The notes under the pieces were generated by a model that was not told the origin of the DNA, did no database searches, and worked only from the letters and a program-made list of their open reading frames with translations. A DNA stretch of 64,000 nt, taken from NCBI RefSeq assembly GCF_026210795.1, contig NC_089436.1, forward strand, positions 2,046,001-2,110,000. The letters run 5' to 3'. Below, in pieces: positions 1-13,500 of the stretch; position 1 is the first letter of the stretch; every line of letters starts with the position of its first letter. The DNA comes from Rhizophagus irregularis (Eukaryota; Glomeromycota; Glomeromycetes; Glomerales; Glomeraceae). Both the position numbers and the translations under genes were made by a program.

Positions 1-2639
1 AAAATTAATCAGATGATTTCACCTATCAGACAAAATAAAATTATTAATTGATCAGGTGATATCACCTGAGTTATTTTACCTCAGGTTAAAAGTTAAAAAT
101 ATATAATATTATTATTAAATTTATTTTTATAAAATATTTCCAATAATAAGTTGTATTTTATCTTTTTATAATTATATACTAGATGGCTAAAAATTTTATT
201 TACAGGTAAATTTAATTGTAAAGATTTATAAATAATAGATAAAATTAAATTATAAAAAGTTTTAATATATAATAAGTAATAAATTATGTATTATTCTAAT
301 AGTTGGATAATGGTTTGAAAAATGCTTTTCAAACTAATTATTCAAACAAATTTTTTCATCTACATATATGATTTATACTTTTTTTTTTTATTTTAATATA
401 GTATGTCTGGTTAAAATTTTATTAAAATTGTAACAGTATAAAAATATAAATATACAAAAGTTTTTCACTTCCACTATATAATAAAAATGTTCGAGGCATC
501 TTATATTAAATAATCTTACTAATAAAAAAAAGAAATAAAATGAAAATAAAAATAAAAATAAAATAAAAGGGTTAAGGTTGACAATGAAACCACTCTACTA
601 TATTTACACTTCTAAAATTAGGCTTCATTAATTATTCTGTTGAATTTCTTAAAATACTTCTAATTTTCTTAGCATTGATTTAATATTAGCTAAAACTATA
701 AGTTTGTTGATACTACTGTCTAAGCTCTTATCAATTTTCTTAGTTTACTTAGCCATTTTATATTTTTTGTCCAACCTAATTGTGTTAGTATTTTTCTGAG
801 ATACCTTAGAAACATCATCTTGCTTCACTTTTTAATGGTGATTTCTTTTTTATTTTAAATTAGAAATACCTTTTTCAATCACCAATAAATTTGCTTAAAC
901 TGAAAATTTTACTAATGACTTTATCCAAATTAGCCCATGATTTGTAGTAAGTTATTAACTTGCAGGTACCTTTATTTTGAATTAATTTAAATGCTTTACA
1001 TCCTGTAGGTATAATTACTGAGTGGATAGGGTTATTCAGATATAAGAATGCAATGATGGTAGAAGCAGAAACTTTTATTAACACTGTCTGGAATCTTTTC
1101 TGTTCTTTTCTTTGTTTGAGATTCCAGTTAGTCAGAAATTATCATGGGTAAACCTTTAAGTGGAGCAGTTCAGGTTTCACTATTCTATAGATTTATTGCC
1201 ACTTTATTGAAATCCACTGATACAGTTATAGTAGTGTATTTCTATTGCGATTTTAATTTAATCATAATTATTTAACCCTAGGCTTTTAAATGATTAAGCA
1301 TATTAAAGTGGATCTGTTTGAAAGGGATATCATAAACTGTAATTTTACAGATATAATTTTTAATTTCAGAATTATATCCAGTCATTATAGTGCTAATAGT
1401 TTTGGCTGGTTGTTTTTTGAAGGTTTTACAATTGTTACTAGTTGGATTAGTTTTTAAAATGGACGCAGTTTTTTTTTTTATTCATAATAAGGAAAAGGTG
1501 AGCTTGGTTTGCTAAAGTTACTATTTGAATCCTATTTAATTACTTCTGCATAGAAAATTTGCTTAGTTCCTTTTTCTTTAGAAGTAAAAGGCATGGCATT
1601 TACTTTAAGAGTTACAGGTAACACTTCAATTTGTACTGCTTTTTTTTTAATTTATGTTACATTTATATTCATAGGTGATTAGTGTCATATTTATTGAGGT
1701 GTTTTCTGTAGAACTGGATATATAATTAGATTGTCAGTTATGATGACATCAACAAACTATTTTTCCAACTTTCATCAACTTTCTGATTAATTAAGAGCTA
1801 AAAGTGTTGAAAATATGTAAGTACAATAAAGAGAAAGTGAAAGAGTTTGTTAAGATTCTTCACTCCAAAGGTTGTAAAAATGTCTTTGAACTTTAAAAAG
1901 AAAGCTTCATAGGAGGCTAAATCTTCTCTGCTACTTCACTTATATTATTAGCATTGTATTTACTTAGATTAACCCTTAAAAAATCAAAAAAAGAACTATT
2001 TCTGAGGTTATTAATAAGCTGGTTGACTTTTAAATAGTCAACTTGTGATCTGTTATTAGTGCCAGAAGCCATTTTTCAACAAAAAAGTTGCTGATAATTT
2101 CTTGAAAAAAAATGGTTTATATGATGATTATGATCATTAGAAAGAGTTCCCTTCCCAGTTCTTTATATAATTTATACTAAATTACTAATTTATAATATTT
2201 ATAATATATTTCTTTATTATAATAAATTAGCTAATTAAATTTTTAAACTTTTTGCAATAAATTTAAAGTAATATTAAAATTGAAAATTTTTATATTTTAA
2301 AATTACTATTTATTCTAGCTAGCCAGTATTTTATTAAATTTTTAATTCTGGCCAAAAGTACATCATAATACTGGTATAGTGACTATCATTACTGGTAAAC
2401 TTTATAAACTCTATTTATAAAAACTAAGGCAATTAAATATTTATAAAAATATAATAATTTATAAATTCACCAATACTAATATAATTGCATTTATATAATT
2501 CAATTATATTTTGAAAAAATTATTAAATGAATAAATAATAATTATTTATCAAAATGTTGGGCTGCGCCATGTTTTTCTAATCCAGTAAGAATAGCAATTT
2601 TATAAAATATTCTTTTAAAAAAATATTTCAAGAAAAAGC
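1..2639. other. AT-rich gene-poor leader with a decayed coding relic
   Basis: Most of this stretch is AT-rich and shows no intact gene. On the reverse strand, from about 2072 down to about 560, the composition becomes coding-like. It opens with an ATG and a readable start, MASGTNNRSQVDYLKVN, and continues in scattered frames with several interruptions. I cannot assign the family. It may be an old transposon-borne gene. The parts 1-560 and 2150-2639 hold only low-complexity AT sequence, with a short TTCTGGCCAAA motif near 2345 that recurs elsewhere in the window. Confidence 0.35.
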
Positions 2640-2712
2640 GGGCTCATGGCCAAATGGATAAGGCGCCTGACTACGAATCAGGAGATTCCAGGTTCGACCC
2701 CTGGTGAGCTCG
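2640..2712 (+). tRNA. tRNA-Arg (anticodon ACG)
   Basis: The 73-nt cloverleaf is complete. The acceptor stem GGGCTCA pairs with TGAGCTC through one G-U pair. The D arm lies in GCCAAATGGATAAGGC, the anticodon stem is CCTGA/TCAGG with loop CTACGAA (anticodon ACG, read as inosine at position 34 for CGU/CGC/CGA), and the T arm is CCAGG-TTCGACC-CCTGG. There is no intron and no encoded CCA, as expected for a eukaryotic nuclear tRNA. A run of six T at about 2727 fits a polymerase III terminator. Confidence 0.97.
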
Positions 2713-3039
2713 ATCAGGCTTTATATTTTTTCATTATTTTTGTACTACGACTACATTACACATATATAATCTCGTTCTCCAATTTTCTTCACGCATTCAA
2801 ATTAACAACTTTTTAAAATCTCAATTTAGACTAATAAGTTCGATTGTTTATCGAACAAATTAAATGTAATCCATTTTAATTTTACTTTGACACGTTATTT
2901 ACAATCTAAAAATTATATCTACCTAAGCTAAGCGCGTCCACGCGTAATTACGCGAAAATAAGTCAAAAAGTTATATTGTGTTCAATTTATTTTTTTTAAA
3001 TTATAAATTATTTTTGTTCACCAAATATTAATTTTATAG
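2713..3039. other. intergenic, tRNA to RMI1
   Basis: AT-rich spacer with no gene. It must hold the promoter of the RMI1 homologue. Near 2930-2955 there is a more GC-rich patch with several GCG/CGCG steps, but I recognise no specific site. Confidence 0.6.
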
Positions 3040-5371
3040 ATGATTTCAAGTGGAATTGACGAATCAATTTTTCATCATATTGAAACTATGTTTTCGAAAA
3101 CGACATTTGAATTTAGACGTGATGGTTTAGAAAAAGCTTTAGTAAAAGTACTTTCGGAAAAAGAAGAAATTCATATTAATGAACTATTAAATCGAATCTT
3201 TTTTGAATTATTGCATTCAGATTTATCTGATGTTATTTATCCCATTTTGCCAAATTTAAATGATTTTCAAGATGGTTATATTGCTCAAAATGGTCCTATA
3301 TTACTTGAAATAGTTGAATGTATTGAAGTTGGTATATCTACTTATAAATTATTGCAAATTCTAAATGAATTTGAGTCTTCGCAAGTGAATAATGCGAAGG
3401 ATGATGAGTTGGAAAAAAAATTAGAATTTCCAAGAAAAATGCTACATTTACTTCTATCTGATGGTCAGCAACAAATTAGAGGAATGGAGTACAAACAAGT
3501 TTCTGAGCTTAGTTTACACACTCCTATCGGCAAAAAGGTAGATTTAAAAGAAAAGTTATAAATTGGATCAAAAGGATCCCTCTAAACATTTTTGCGTTAT
3601 TTTAAGTAGGTTTTGATAAGTAATGTGAAATATAGCAAGGGTATGTTATTTCTCACACCAGAGAATACATATGTTTGTGAAGGATTCGAGTGGACATCTC
3701 GTAGGCTTGGAGATTTAAAATTAACATTTATGGAACTATTAGGGTATGTTATCATTATTTAAAAGTTGTTCTTTTCCGGTTTAAATTGAAATTTTTCATG
3801 ATTTTTAGAATGGCGACAAATGAGAATGTAGAAGATGAATCTCAAATTTCATATAATGCTCTACACCCGTGTGATATTCAGTCAACTTTTCAACCTAATA
3901 TGGGTGGTAGATTAGCTAGAGTTATCTTTAAAGATGTCCCATATATGTCAGATCTTACCAAATTGAAGAGGTTTTTGCACAAAGCAGAATCGTCACATCC
4001 ACCTCCAAGATCTGTTCTTCCATTTAATGAAGTATTAGGATATAATTCTAATGCAAGAAAATCATCCTGTCCTGAGCCGGGAATTGATAAATCAACGCAA
4101 CTTAATTCAATGTCGAGAGATTTTCAACCGGAATCGTCATTTAACAACACAATTCGACCTATTTCTGTAACACAACTGGTGCCTTTATTTAACGGCTCAA
4201 CGCGACCTAACGCTAATGAGGACCCATCGAATTCGGTATCATCATCCATATCATCATTTAACAAACCAACTTTTAAGGTTCCATTAAACCAATTTAATGT
4301 TGGCACGCCGTCATTAATACGACCTAATCCTCCCTCAAAATCATTATATGATGAACCAGCTTTTAAAACAGCATCATTATGGAATGGGCCAGCAGAAAAA
4401 CAATCATTGTCTCAACCAAATGCTTCTTTTTTATATAATGATCAAGAAGCAACAGAACCAGCGTTCAAGAAATCGTCAACATTATTATCAACCGCAAGGC
4501 CAACATTCAGATCCTCGTCACCAGCAGAAGAAAAGACATCGTTTATTGAACCTTCTTTTAATGCTTCATCAATACGCTCTGATTCTGAGGAAAAAGCACC
4601 TTTTAATAATAGACTATCCTCCAATAGTATATCTTGTTCTCATATATCAATATCTTCAAATGAATTGGACTTAAATATTTCACCAATTCGGCCTAACTCT
4701 AAGTTTAAAGATACAGAATCTAAAGTTTCCTACTCAATGCACTCTATTCCTGGTGTAGATCCATTCTCCATACAAGATGATGATTTCTCTTATATGTTGA
4801 TAGAAGACGACAACATTGAAACTTACAAAGAAAATAAAGACAATGAATCTTATTCCAAAAAAGGGTCCACCCGAGATCAAGATGATGACGGAGTAATTAT
4901 TATAGATTCTGATCGGGATGTAAAGGATTTGTGTCACATTAAAAATAATATTGAAGCTAAGAATAATTTAGCGTCGCTTTTTGAAAGTCTTGAAAATGAA
5001 TATAAAGCTATTTCTTCGGAACCAGATGCTCGTCTATCTCCAGCACGTAGCATGGGAAGTACGAAAAATAATTCGTCCAATAATAATAAAAACAAGCGTT
5101 CTTGGCTTTATGAGAAAATTGACAGCGATGATGACGATATTGAACTTCCACTTGCAAAAAGAGTTAGTCATTGTACGGATAATGATCATGAAGAGAAATT
5201 GGATGGTGGAAGTTTAGCTAATCCTATTGTTTTGGATTATGATGATAATGATTATGAAATGGATTTAGGTAGTTGTTGCAATTGTTATGATCGATTAGCA
5301 TTATTTATAACATTAATAATTTATCTCGAATTCTTTCATTAGACGAAATTCTTTCTGGATATACTTTTTGA
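3040..5371 (+). CDS. RMI1: RecQ-mediated genome instability protein 1 homologue
   Basis: Read as four exons: 3040-3537, 3610-3743, 3809-5268 and 5343-5371, all phases consistent, giving 706 residues. RMI1 is the OB-fold scaffold of the RecQ helicase-topoisomerase III complex that dissolves double Holliday junctions. Residues about 1-115 match the RMI1 N-terminal helical domain (HSDLSDVIYPILPNL). An OB fold follows, with the typical FPRKMLHLLLSDGQQQIRG, MEY, then KGMLFLTPENTYV across the first splice. The remaining 500 residues are Ser/Asn/Asp-rich and probably disordered, ending in acidic patches such as DSDDDDIELP. Human RMI1 (625 residues) is also long, while yeast versions are short. I see no Tudor domain, which argues against TDRD3. 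The last intron and tiny last exon are less certain; without them the reading runs to a stop at 5342. Confidence 0.85.
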
Positions 5372-6167
5372 GATCTGAATGATAATAAGGGTAAGTTAAT
5401 TGTCGATTCTGAATTCCTAACTAGTCATATTTTTTGTGTTTTACACGTGAATGATTAATTACATTAAAATTATTTAGCATTTAAAAATTATAATATTTTG
5501 ATTAATTCTTTCTGATATTTAATAGTGTCTATGAAAAGTTACTAAACGAAATATAATTCTTTATTATTGAATTTTGTTAGTACATTTCATTTAATTGTAG
5601 GCTTCTCAGGCCTGAAAACATTCCGAATTCAAAGTCTCGTATATATTTTAACCCTACTAATTAACTTATAAAAAATTTTTTATACATATATTTTATCATT
5701 TCGTAGCACTTTAAATTTTTATTATCGGCATTATCTTAATCTTTTAGCTCAAGCAATTTAACTTTTATTATAACTATTGTAATCAATTATGTCATCCGAG
5801 ATGGTTCAGATACCCGGTATTTTTGCTCGTTAAAATGTACATGTATAAAGCGTTTTTTATAATTTTCATAGAAAAATTTTGGATAGTAATAGGGTGAATT
5901 AATTTTTTTTAGTAGTGAGAGAATAAAATAAATGCTCTACTTAGCTTTCTCTTTTAGAACCAAAAAGACTGGAATAACAACCTCCTGTTTAACATATCCT
6001 ATTTAAGATAAAAGTAAATACAGAAAAAATAAAGAAATAGATAACATTATACATACATTAATTACATTAATAGTGTAGGACAATTTATTTTGACTTCTAC
6101 AAATTATAACCATCTGTACATGATTACATAAATAATATTTTAAGGATCTCATTTAAGTTTAATGTTA
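5372..6167. other. intergenic between convergent RMI1 and decarboxylase
   Basis: About 800 bp of AT-rich DNA between two gene 3' ends. No gene or clear repeat is visible. It should contain the poly(A) signals of both genes. Confidence 0.6.
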
Positions 6168-8345
6168 CTAATTATAATTTACAGTAACTTCTTGTGTAAT
6201 TTTTAATAATAATTCAAAAGCTTGATCAATATGTTTTTCTGTAGTTAGTGGAGAGCCAGGAGCAAATCTTATTATATATTGTTCTCTCATTTTTGTTTGT
6301 GTTAGATATATTTTACCACTCTCATTCAGCCTATTAGAAACCATTTCTGTTAATTTATTTGAATTTTTCAATGAATCATTTGATTTAACATAAAAGTTAA
6401 CCAATCCGAAATTTGGAGTTGTTGGAATTATAAATAAATCAGGATATTGTTGGATTTTACTTCGAAATCGGTTTGCGAGTTTATGTGTCTAAAAATTTAT
6501 TTAAATTAGAAACTTTTTTTTTTTGAAAAAAAAAAAAATTTACTAGATATACTAATTGGCATTTCCACTAGTTTATAAATGATGAAAATGCTAATTAGTA
6601 GCCAGATAATAATAATTTACCTTCATAACATGTTCTCTTAATCCTTTTGCACCATATGTTCTTATAACAAACCAAATTTTTAAAGCTCTAAACCTTCTTC
6701 CAACTTTAAAATAAAATCAAGAGTTAAAAGAAAGTATTAAATTAAACTCACATTAAGTACTTACGTGAGATCTGCCAATCTCTAAAATCTAAAACCATTC
6801 CGCTTTCACTAACAGAATTTTTTAAAATATCTGGAGTGATTGATAATGCATTTATAAGATACTTTCTTTCTTTTATCCTAAAACAACCATTTTATGATTA
6901 TATACTAAATAAACGCTGTACTAAATGACTAAATCACTTTCAGAAAGCTATTTACCATAAACAAGAACAATCGAAATTAGTTAGTAATCCCTTATGCATA
7001 TTAAGATCAAACGAATCTGCTTGATTTATTCCTTCAAGCAAATATTTATATTCAGGGCAGATAAGAGCAGAACCAGCATATGCAGCATCGATATGTAACC
7101 AAACGTTTGTACCCTTAACTAAATAATAAAATCCTGAATTAAAAAAAAAATCTATCTTTTAATTAATCCTTGTTCAGACGTACTTACTTGCATCCACGAT
7201 ATCTGTTATTTTGTCAATTGCTGCGGAATTAGTTGTTCCAATTGTTCCAACAATGAAAAAGGGGATTAATCCATTAGTGATATCCTTTTCCATTTCTTGT
7301 TTCACAGTTTCCCCGCAAAGTGAAAAATTATCATCAGTAGGAAGTGCACGAAAAAGTATATTTGCAATCATTGTTGCTTTTTTTAAACAAATGTGCGTCT
7401 ATTAAACGACGAAATTTTCGAAAAAAAAAAATTTAAACTCGAGAAGAAATTTTAGAGAATAAATTTTTCCTTTATTAACCTGATCTGAACCATAGGCAAT
7501 TAAACGAGTTGAAAGAGTACGTAATTTTTCCTCGTCTGCGCCTTTTGCTTTATATTCTTCTAACATTCGATACTTAGCAGCAAGTAAAGTCACTAAAGTT
7601 GCTTCACTAGCAGTTCCTTGGATCACGCCCCCGCCCCTTCCATCACTATGAAATTTTTGATCCAATCCGACAAGTTTTCCCATCCAATCAAGAACGACTG
7701 ACTCAAGTTCGGTGCAAGCAGGAGAACTTAGCCACTTAAAGATCATATTTAATTTTATTGAGTTACTATATTGAGGAAATTATGTAATAGATTATCACCT
7801 TACATTGAATCCAATGACATTAAACATATCAGAATACATATCTCCCAATATACTTGGAAAAGAGGAGTTAGCAGGATAAAAGGCAAAAAAATTGGGACTT
7901 TGCCAATGTGTAACTAATTTAACATCGATTTAATTTGTTTTTTCTTTTAATTAATAATTGAAATATATGTATATAAAAAAATAAATGTAAAAAAAGAAAC
8001 AATAACAAACTCCCTGGGATAATTTTCGTTTCAATGTCACATTGAATATTCTCCCATGGTTCAGGTTCTAAGTTAAAATTGAAACAAAATCGATAAATTT
8101 CATTCGGTATTATTTAAAATGTAGAAAATAAATACCTTCTGGTGCTTCCTTCGGAAGAACTTTTTTAAGGTAACCCGGTTCTACCTTTGATAAAACTTTT
8201 CAAAAAAAAATAGCAATGAACCTCTTGACCATTCAATTTTTTGTAAATAATATAATTTACCTTCATAGTTTTCAAGCTCCTGATAATATTTACAAATTCT
8301 ATCAACGGTTTCGTACCCTCTTTTACGGAATTCTTCGATATCCAT
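6168..8345 (-). CDS. aromatic-L-amino-acid decarboxylase family protein (PLP, group II)
   Basis: Ten exons read cleanly: 8345-8261, 8195-8136, 8067-8011, 7913-7804, 7734-7480, 7398-7188, 7118-6956, 6877-6765, 6703-6621 and 6488-6168. Together they give 485 residues, the usual family length. The enzyme removes CO2 from an aromatic amino acid such as Dopa, tyrosine or tryptophan; the exact substrate cannot be read. Family hallmarks in order are [91 protein letters not shown] and the PLP lysine in LNMHKGLL. The start at 8345 is chosen because MDIEEF matches the family N-terminus; an in-frame ATG at 8405 would add 20 unconserved residues. The product should be cytosolic. It shares a 647-bp divergent promoter region with the CxxC-repeat gene. 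Confidence 0.95.
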
Positions 8346-8992
8346 TCTTTGAAAACCTTTCAAAAAGATTCTAAGCTTAAATATTTGTTGCATGACGTAC
8401 AACATAAAGATCTTTAGATTTCTGCAGTTCGTGTAAGACTGATCGTCATTGTCCGCGATTATACTTTATATGGTAGACCACCCAGGCAAAATTCTGACAA
8501 AATGAATTTGAATAAACTGTTGTGTAATAATGTTGATTCTGAAAGGATCTAAAAGATTATTCCTTTGGTAAATTGAAAAAATGATAAACTAATTAAACTG
8601 ATTAGTATCTGATTATTCAAAAATTTTGATATAAATTAAGTTTAAGTCCCACACATGTTAAATTTAAAATGATCTTGAGACATTTTATATTAATAAATCT
8701 GCGGCACTGTACAGTTTCTGATTTGAAGCTATCATTTTTGTATAATTTATAGTGAAATTAGTGTGGTTTTTTACGGACCAATTGTTTGATGACAAGCTTT
8801 AATAAAGCAAGAAAATACATGTTGTGGCTTTGTAAATCTCTCGTTTTATAGATTACACACCCGATCAAGATCTTATTAGCTTCTTGAAAACTTTTTTTTT
8901 GTTTTCAAATGAAATGGACGATGAACAGTGGGCTATTTTGTTTGATAATGAATGTATGCGAATTTTAAATGATTATTATCAATTAACTTTAA
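8346..8992. other. divergent promoter region, decarboxylase / CxxC-repeat gene
   Basis: No gene is supported. A short open stretch begins with ATG at about 8914 but runs into stops just after the start of the next gene in another frame, so it is at most a leader reading frame. The rest is AT-rich. Confidence 0.5.
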
Positions 8993-10457
8993 ATGTCTTG
9001 TAATAGTAATCTTGCTGATTGTTTCCACGCGTTTATAGATATTAGGGCTGAAGATTATAAAAGAAATTCAAGAACGTTAGATGAGTTTAATCGATTCTTG
9101 GAAGAACTCCCTTCTTTATTGAAAAAGAAAACATCACTTGTATTGAATCATTGTATTAGATGTCGAAAAATTACAATTCCACCTGGTAACGCAGATGAAT
9201 GCTACAGAATAAAATATTCTCATCAGGTTGAACGGATTTTAACAGTTGATGCTCTTCGAGATACTAAGTTAGACTTAACAACATTATCAGTTCTCTTCAA
9301 TGAGTAAGTGAATGAAAGAATTCTCAATTTTTGAATGTTATATTATAAGCCCATAGAAAATTTTCTTCGTTATTATAAAGAGTAGGGATGAGTTTCGAAG
9401 ACTTTAGTCAATCCATGGATAACTTCTTGGAAAAACATAAAGTTTATATATGTAAACGCTGTGATACATTATCCGCTACTTCTGAACACGCTGGTTATCG
9501 AAATCCAAGTCATAATCATTGTAGTGTTCTCTCGAGTTTGAATCAAATGAAGGAAATTGAATTCGATTTATTGAATTTATTTGAAATACTTAAAAGTTGT
9601 GTGGATAATCATCGTCCGAATAGATTATCGAAAAAGTGGGATTTATTTTCTGATGATATTCCCTTGGTTAAGCGAGATTTTTATTGTAGACATTTTGGTA
9701 AGGCTGAGTGGGCAAGATACATTAAAATTGATGGTGCGTGCTTGAAATGGATTTGCTTTTCTTTTCTTTTCTTTTCTTTAAATTTAACTTTTTATAATTT
9801 CGCTCAGAGTATTATATAAAAAATAACACACTTTTACAATATACACAATTCCTTAATGATCTCCCAAAGAGACTTCATTATTGTGCAGTTTATAAATGTG
9901 TAAATTGTAATCGACTTTCTTCAAGTTCAAAAATTGCTGACCTCTGTTATCAAACTAATCAATGGATTTCTGATGAAGCTTATCTTCCACAAATTCCTCA
10001 TAAAAATCGTGAAATTGATAATGTTGAAGTTTTTATCAAAGCAAAAGTCTCTTTGAATACATTATCAAAAGTTTATGCTGAAAGATATAATGAGTTAAGT
10101 GATGTTAATAATTTTTTCACTATAATATGTACATTATATGCATTTTTCGATGAAAAACTAAAATTTTTTTTTAGACTATCGATTCATTTAAATCATTTTT
10201 TATCGGGTTTATGGGGATTTTCTTATTTTATTAAAACCTGCGATATATTTATCTGTACACAATGTGGAATATTTTCTGCATTAAAACAGGGTGGAAGTTT
10301 ATGTAGAAAACCTTATCACGATCATGAATTTGAAAGAATTAATGATGTTTTAACTTTTTATGATGAACCTATTAATTTATTTGATTTACAATACGTTCTT
10401 CGAACTGCTTTGAATATTGCTTATCCTGATAAACCTGTCTATATCCCTAAAAATTAA
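8993..10457 (+). CDS. unknown protein with four tandem CxxC zinc-ribbon-like modules
   Basis: Three exons (8993-9303, 9381-9733, 9808-10457) give 437 residues. A stop codon lies directly before the first ATG, which fixes the start. I do not recognise the family. The protein is built from four diverged copies of a roughly 90-residue module. Each has a helix like LDEFNRFLEELPSLL, then a Cys pair (HCIRCRK near residue 54, YICKRCD near 128, YKCVNCN, FICTQCG), and further on a Cys/His group (ECYRIKYSH, HNHC, LCYQTNQW, LCRKPYHDH). This pattern suggests one zinc ion per module. There is no signal peptide and no membrane segment. A possible intron in exon 3 near 10130-10180 was tested and would shift the frame, so it is kept as coding. 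Function unknown; protein or nucleic-acid binding is a guess. Confidence 0.75.
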
Positions 10458-10598
10458 TTAAAGTAAAATTGTATTACAAAGAAAATTTAACCTTGATTAA
10501 GATCGTAAGATCGTCGCTTTTTATTTCATATCATATATAATATATATATATACACGTTTTTTCCTTTATTTCAACTTAAACTTGATATTTGATATAAA

Positions 10599-13500
10599 AT
10601 GAATAAGTTGATTATTGACGGAAAAACTCAAACTTTTAACGTTGAGGAAGAAGATTTTATTACTGAAAATAATATTAAATTTTTTAAAAAATTAAGATTT
10701 TATTTAAATGGAGCTTTTGTAGAAATAGATAACCCTGATCCTGATATTACCTTATTAGAATATGTTCGAAGTATCGGCTTAACTGGGTAAATGCAACTTA
10801 TCTACAACAAAGAAAAAATCATTTTAATTAAAAATTCCTTAATATTTCATTTTCTAGAACGAAATTAGGTTGCGCTGAAGGTGGTTGTGGTAAGTATTTA
10901 CAAGCATGCTCCTTTCGTTTTCATTTATTTCATTTTATACATGTTCCGACAATAAATAGGTGCCTGCACAGTATTAATTTCATCGTATGATCCAACGAAT
11001 CAAAGGATATCACATTATTCAGTAAACGCATGTTTAGCACCGTTATGTTCAGTTGATGGTAAGCATGTAATAACAATAGAAGGAATTGGAAATGTGAAGA
11101 ATCCACATCCTGTTCAGGTACGGTAAATTAATCGGTAAAGATGTTGATATTTGATTTAATTTCAAATCTACATATTCAATAAATTTTGCATTTCTATCGG
11201 ATGGCTCTTTTAGGAAAGAATAGCTTTGTTACACGGGTATTTAATTTGATTTATTATTTTTTTTTATCCAAATAATTTATCACTTACAGCTTAAAATTTT
11301 AAATTATAATAGATCACAATGTGGATTTTGTACACCAGGAATAGCGATGTCACTTTATGCGTTACTTAGGAATAATCCAAATCCATCAGAAGAAGAAATT
11401 GAAGAATGTTTTGATGGTAATTTATGTAGGTGTACAGGATACAGACCTATTCTTGATGCTGCTAAGACTGTAAGGTTATTTTTATATTTATGTTCATGGA
11501 TTTTGTTAGGATTTCTTTCTTAATAACGTATGTTGGTTTGATTTTAAAATATCGATATTAGTTTGCCAAACCCACGAATAAATGTTGCAATAATGACGTA
11601 GATAAAAAAAGTGATGGTATAAAACAAAATAGTGTAAGAGTGAGTAAGAAAAGTGAAATATAAAAATAATTCAAATGTCATTGTAATTTAGAATTTTGTT
11701 TATAGGGATGCGGAAGAGAAGATTGTTGTAAATTTAATAATTCCAACTTTTCCTCTATAATTGATCATAAATTTCCTCAAGTAAGAATGTAAGATATTAA
11801 CATGAGAATTTTATATTTAGTATTTCTAATAATTTCTTTTCTTTTTTTTTAGATTAAGTTTAAACAATATGATGCGACACAGGAATTAATATTTCCACCA
11901 GCGTTAATATCATCATATAAACCCTACCCGTTATATTTTTCAGGTAGAAAAACAAAATGGTTTAAGCCAAATAGTTTAAATGAACTATTATTACTTAAAT
12001 TAAAATATCCTCAAGGGAAATTAGTTAGTGGTAATTCTGAAGTTGGTATTGAGGTGAAATTTAAAAAAATAAATTATAATATTTTAATTTTTGTTGGGGA
12101 TTTAAACGAATTAAGGGGTTACGAATTTACAGGTGAGAAATTTTTTTAGAAAGCTTTATTAAAAAAGTGTTAGTGTAATGTATTATTTTTTGTTTTGATA
12201 GATGATGGATTGATTATTGGAGCTAATACAACATTAGCACAATTTCAAGAGATATTACAAAAGGCCAGTAAACATTACAAGGTATAGATGAATCTACACT
12301 ATAGAAGTCCCTCTTTTAATAATATTAATACTTTTTTTCATCTTTTGTTGTTAGGAATATCAAGTAGAAACATTTAGGGCAATATTAGCTAATTTAAGAT
12401 GGTTTGCAGGTCATCAAATACGCAATGTAGCAACACCAGCAGGAAATATAATAACTGGATCCCCTATATCTGATTTAAATCCGATATTTTTATCAGCTTC
12501 ATGTATATTCACATTATCTCGTCATAAGGAAATGCCTTATGACACATCCTTCTCGAATAATTTTAATTGTGTTGATCGAAAAGTTTTGGCTAAGGAATTT
12601 TGGACAGGATATAGACAAAATACTTGTACATCAACAGAAATTATAACGAAAATCTTTATACCATTAAGTAAAGAACGACAATTTGTTAGAGCATATAAAC
12701 AATCAAAAAGACGTGATGATGATATTGCAATTGTTAATGCTGGATTAATGGTACATTTGGATAATGAGGATGTTGTAAAAGATGTCGGGTTTGGATTTGG
12801 TGGTATGAGAAGCGTTAGTGTTAGAGCTCCGCTAAGTGAAGAATGGCTAATTGGAAAAAAATGGGGAGATAAAAATGTGTTAAAAAAATTACTTAATAAG
12901 CTGGGAGAGGTTTGTTATATTTATTTTATTTTATTTTATTATTACGTTAAAAGTATATTTACAAGGAATAAACTCTCATTATTTCATATTAGGAGTTACA
13001 ATTAAGTTTCGATGTACCAGGCGGAATGGCATCATATAGAAAATCATTGGTATCAGGGTTTATATATAAATTTTGGTACGACGTATGTAAGAATGTATTC
13101 ATATTAACAGAAGAATATATTGATAATGACATAGATGATTTTATTGGCATAATTGAAAGGAATGTATCTAAAGGAGTGCAAACTGTTGGATTTAAAGAGA
13201 TTAACAAGAAAATAGTTGGCAAAGAAATACCACATTTATCGGCTATGAAGCAAGTTACCGGTGAAGCTATTTATACTGATGATTTGCCTAAAGTGCATGA
13301 TGAATTATATGGTGCTCTTGTTTTATCACAAAATGCTCATGCAAAAATACTGAGGTATGGCATACGTATATATTTATATATATTCAGTAATAATTTTATT
13401 TAATTATTCTTTCCTTCAATTTAACTATTGAAGTGTTGATGCAAGTAAAGCATTAGCTATATCAGAGGTTAAAGGATTTTTTACTGCAAAAGATGTTCCA

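Noticed and set aside
3786-3808. Independent start of the second RMI1 reading frame
   Set aside because: The apparent start lies inside an intron; splicing at 3743/3809 joins it in phase to the OB-fold exon, so it is one gene and not two.
10125-10175. Possible intron in exon 3 of the CxxC-repeat gene
   Set aside because: Candidate donors (GTACAT, GTTAAT) with the TTTTTTTTTAG acceptor shift the frame and lead to an early stop, whereas reading through keeps module 4 complete.
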